From Treponema sp. UBA4232 (GTDB taxonomy: Bacteria; Spirochaetota; Spirochaetia; Treponematales; Treponemataceae): 6,326 nt of DNA. Location: the NCBI GenBank assembly GCA_002396325.1, contig DGXM01000039.1, forward strand, positions 1-6,326, in the 5' to 3' direction. A program made the translations under genes and the position numbers. The notes below the pieces were generated by a model. That model was not told the origin of the DNA. It worked only from the letters and a program-made list of their open reading frames with translations, and ran no database searches. Shown in pieces: positions 6,270 to 6,326 of this stretch (positions are counted from its first letter, which is position 1; every line of letters starts with the position of its first letter).

Positions 6270-6326
6270 ATTCGTGTGGGGCAATACTCCGCGCAGTCAA
6301 ACGCAGAGCTTCAGCATGAAACAAAA

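Noticed and set aside
6316..6326. ATG followed by AAA CAA at the window end as a new gene start
   Set aside because: Only 11 bases are visible, and no clear ribosome binding site precedes it, so it cannot be supported.
1..6326. CRISPR array, insertion sequence, prophage or defence system
   Set aside because: No regularly spaced repeats, transposase, integrase, terminal inverted repeats with target duplications, or defence-type gene neighbours are present. RecQ alone is ordinary housekeeping.

Overview
This window looks like chromosomal housekeeping DNA from a spirochaete, most likely a Treponema-like gut or oral species. The evidence for the lineage is the wording of the N-terminus of the ComM protein, the use of a GTP-type PEP carboxykinase, moderate GC content and very AT-rich intergenic spacers. 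This assignment rests on recalled family resemblance and was not searched. No mobile element, CRISPR array, phage gene or defence module is visible.

Layout, left to right. Positions 3-71 may be the last 22 codons of an unidentified upstream gene. An AT-rich spacer with a weak promoter candidate leads to comM (257-1828, +), an AAA+ Mg-chelatase-like ATPase linked to branch migration of recombining DNA. Converging on it from the other strand is a tRNA-Leu(CAA) gene (1880-1962, -) with a good promoter and a strong intrinsic terminator. Next is recQ (2189-4027, +), a full-length RecQ helicase; a perfect AGGAGG site places its start 45 codons inside the longest open frame. After a 245-base spacer comes pckG (4273-6141, +), a complete GTP-dependent PEP carboxykinase. 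Its promoter is clear, its leader can fold into a two-tier hairpin, and it is followed by a 60-base imperfect hairpin and then a strong terminator (6238-6269). The last ~55 bases show no supportable gene.

The genes appear to be separate transcription units rather than one operon. comM and recQ both act on branched or unwound DNA during recombination and repair, but the tRNA unit and separate promoters lie between them. pckG is metabolic, at the PEP/oxaloacetate node, and its codon choice differs from its neighbours in a way that suggests high expression. No new multi-gene system was found. The least-explained parts are the pckG 5' leader (about 4160-4240) and the long inverted repeat just after pckG (6155-6216).
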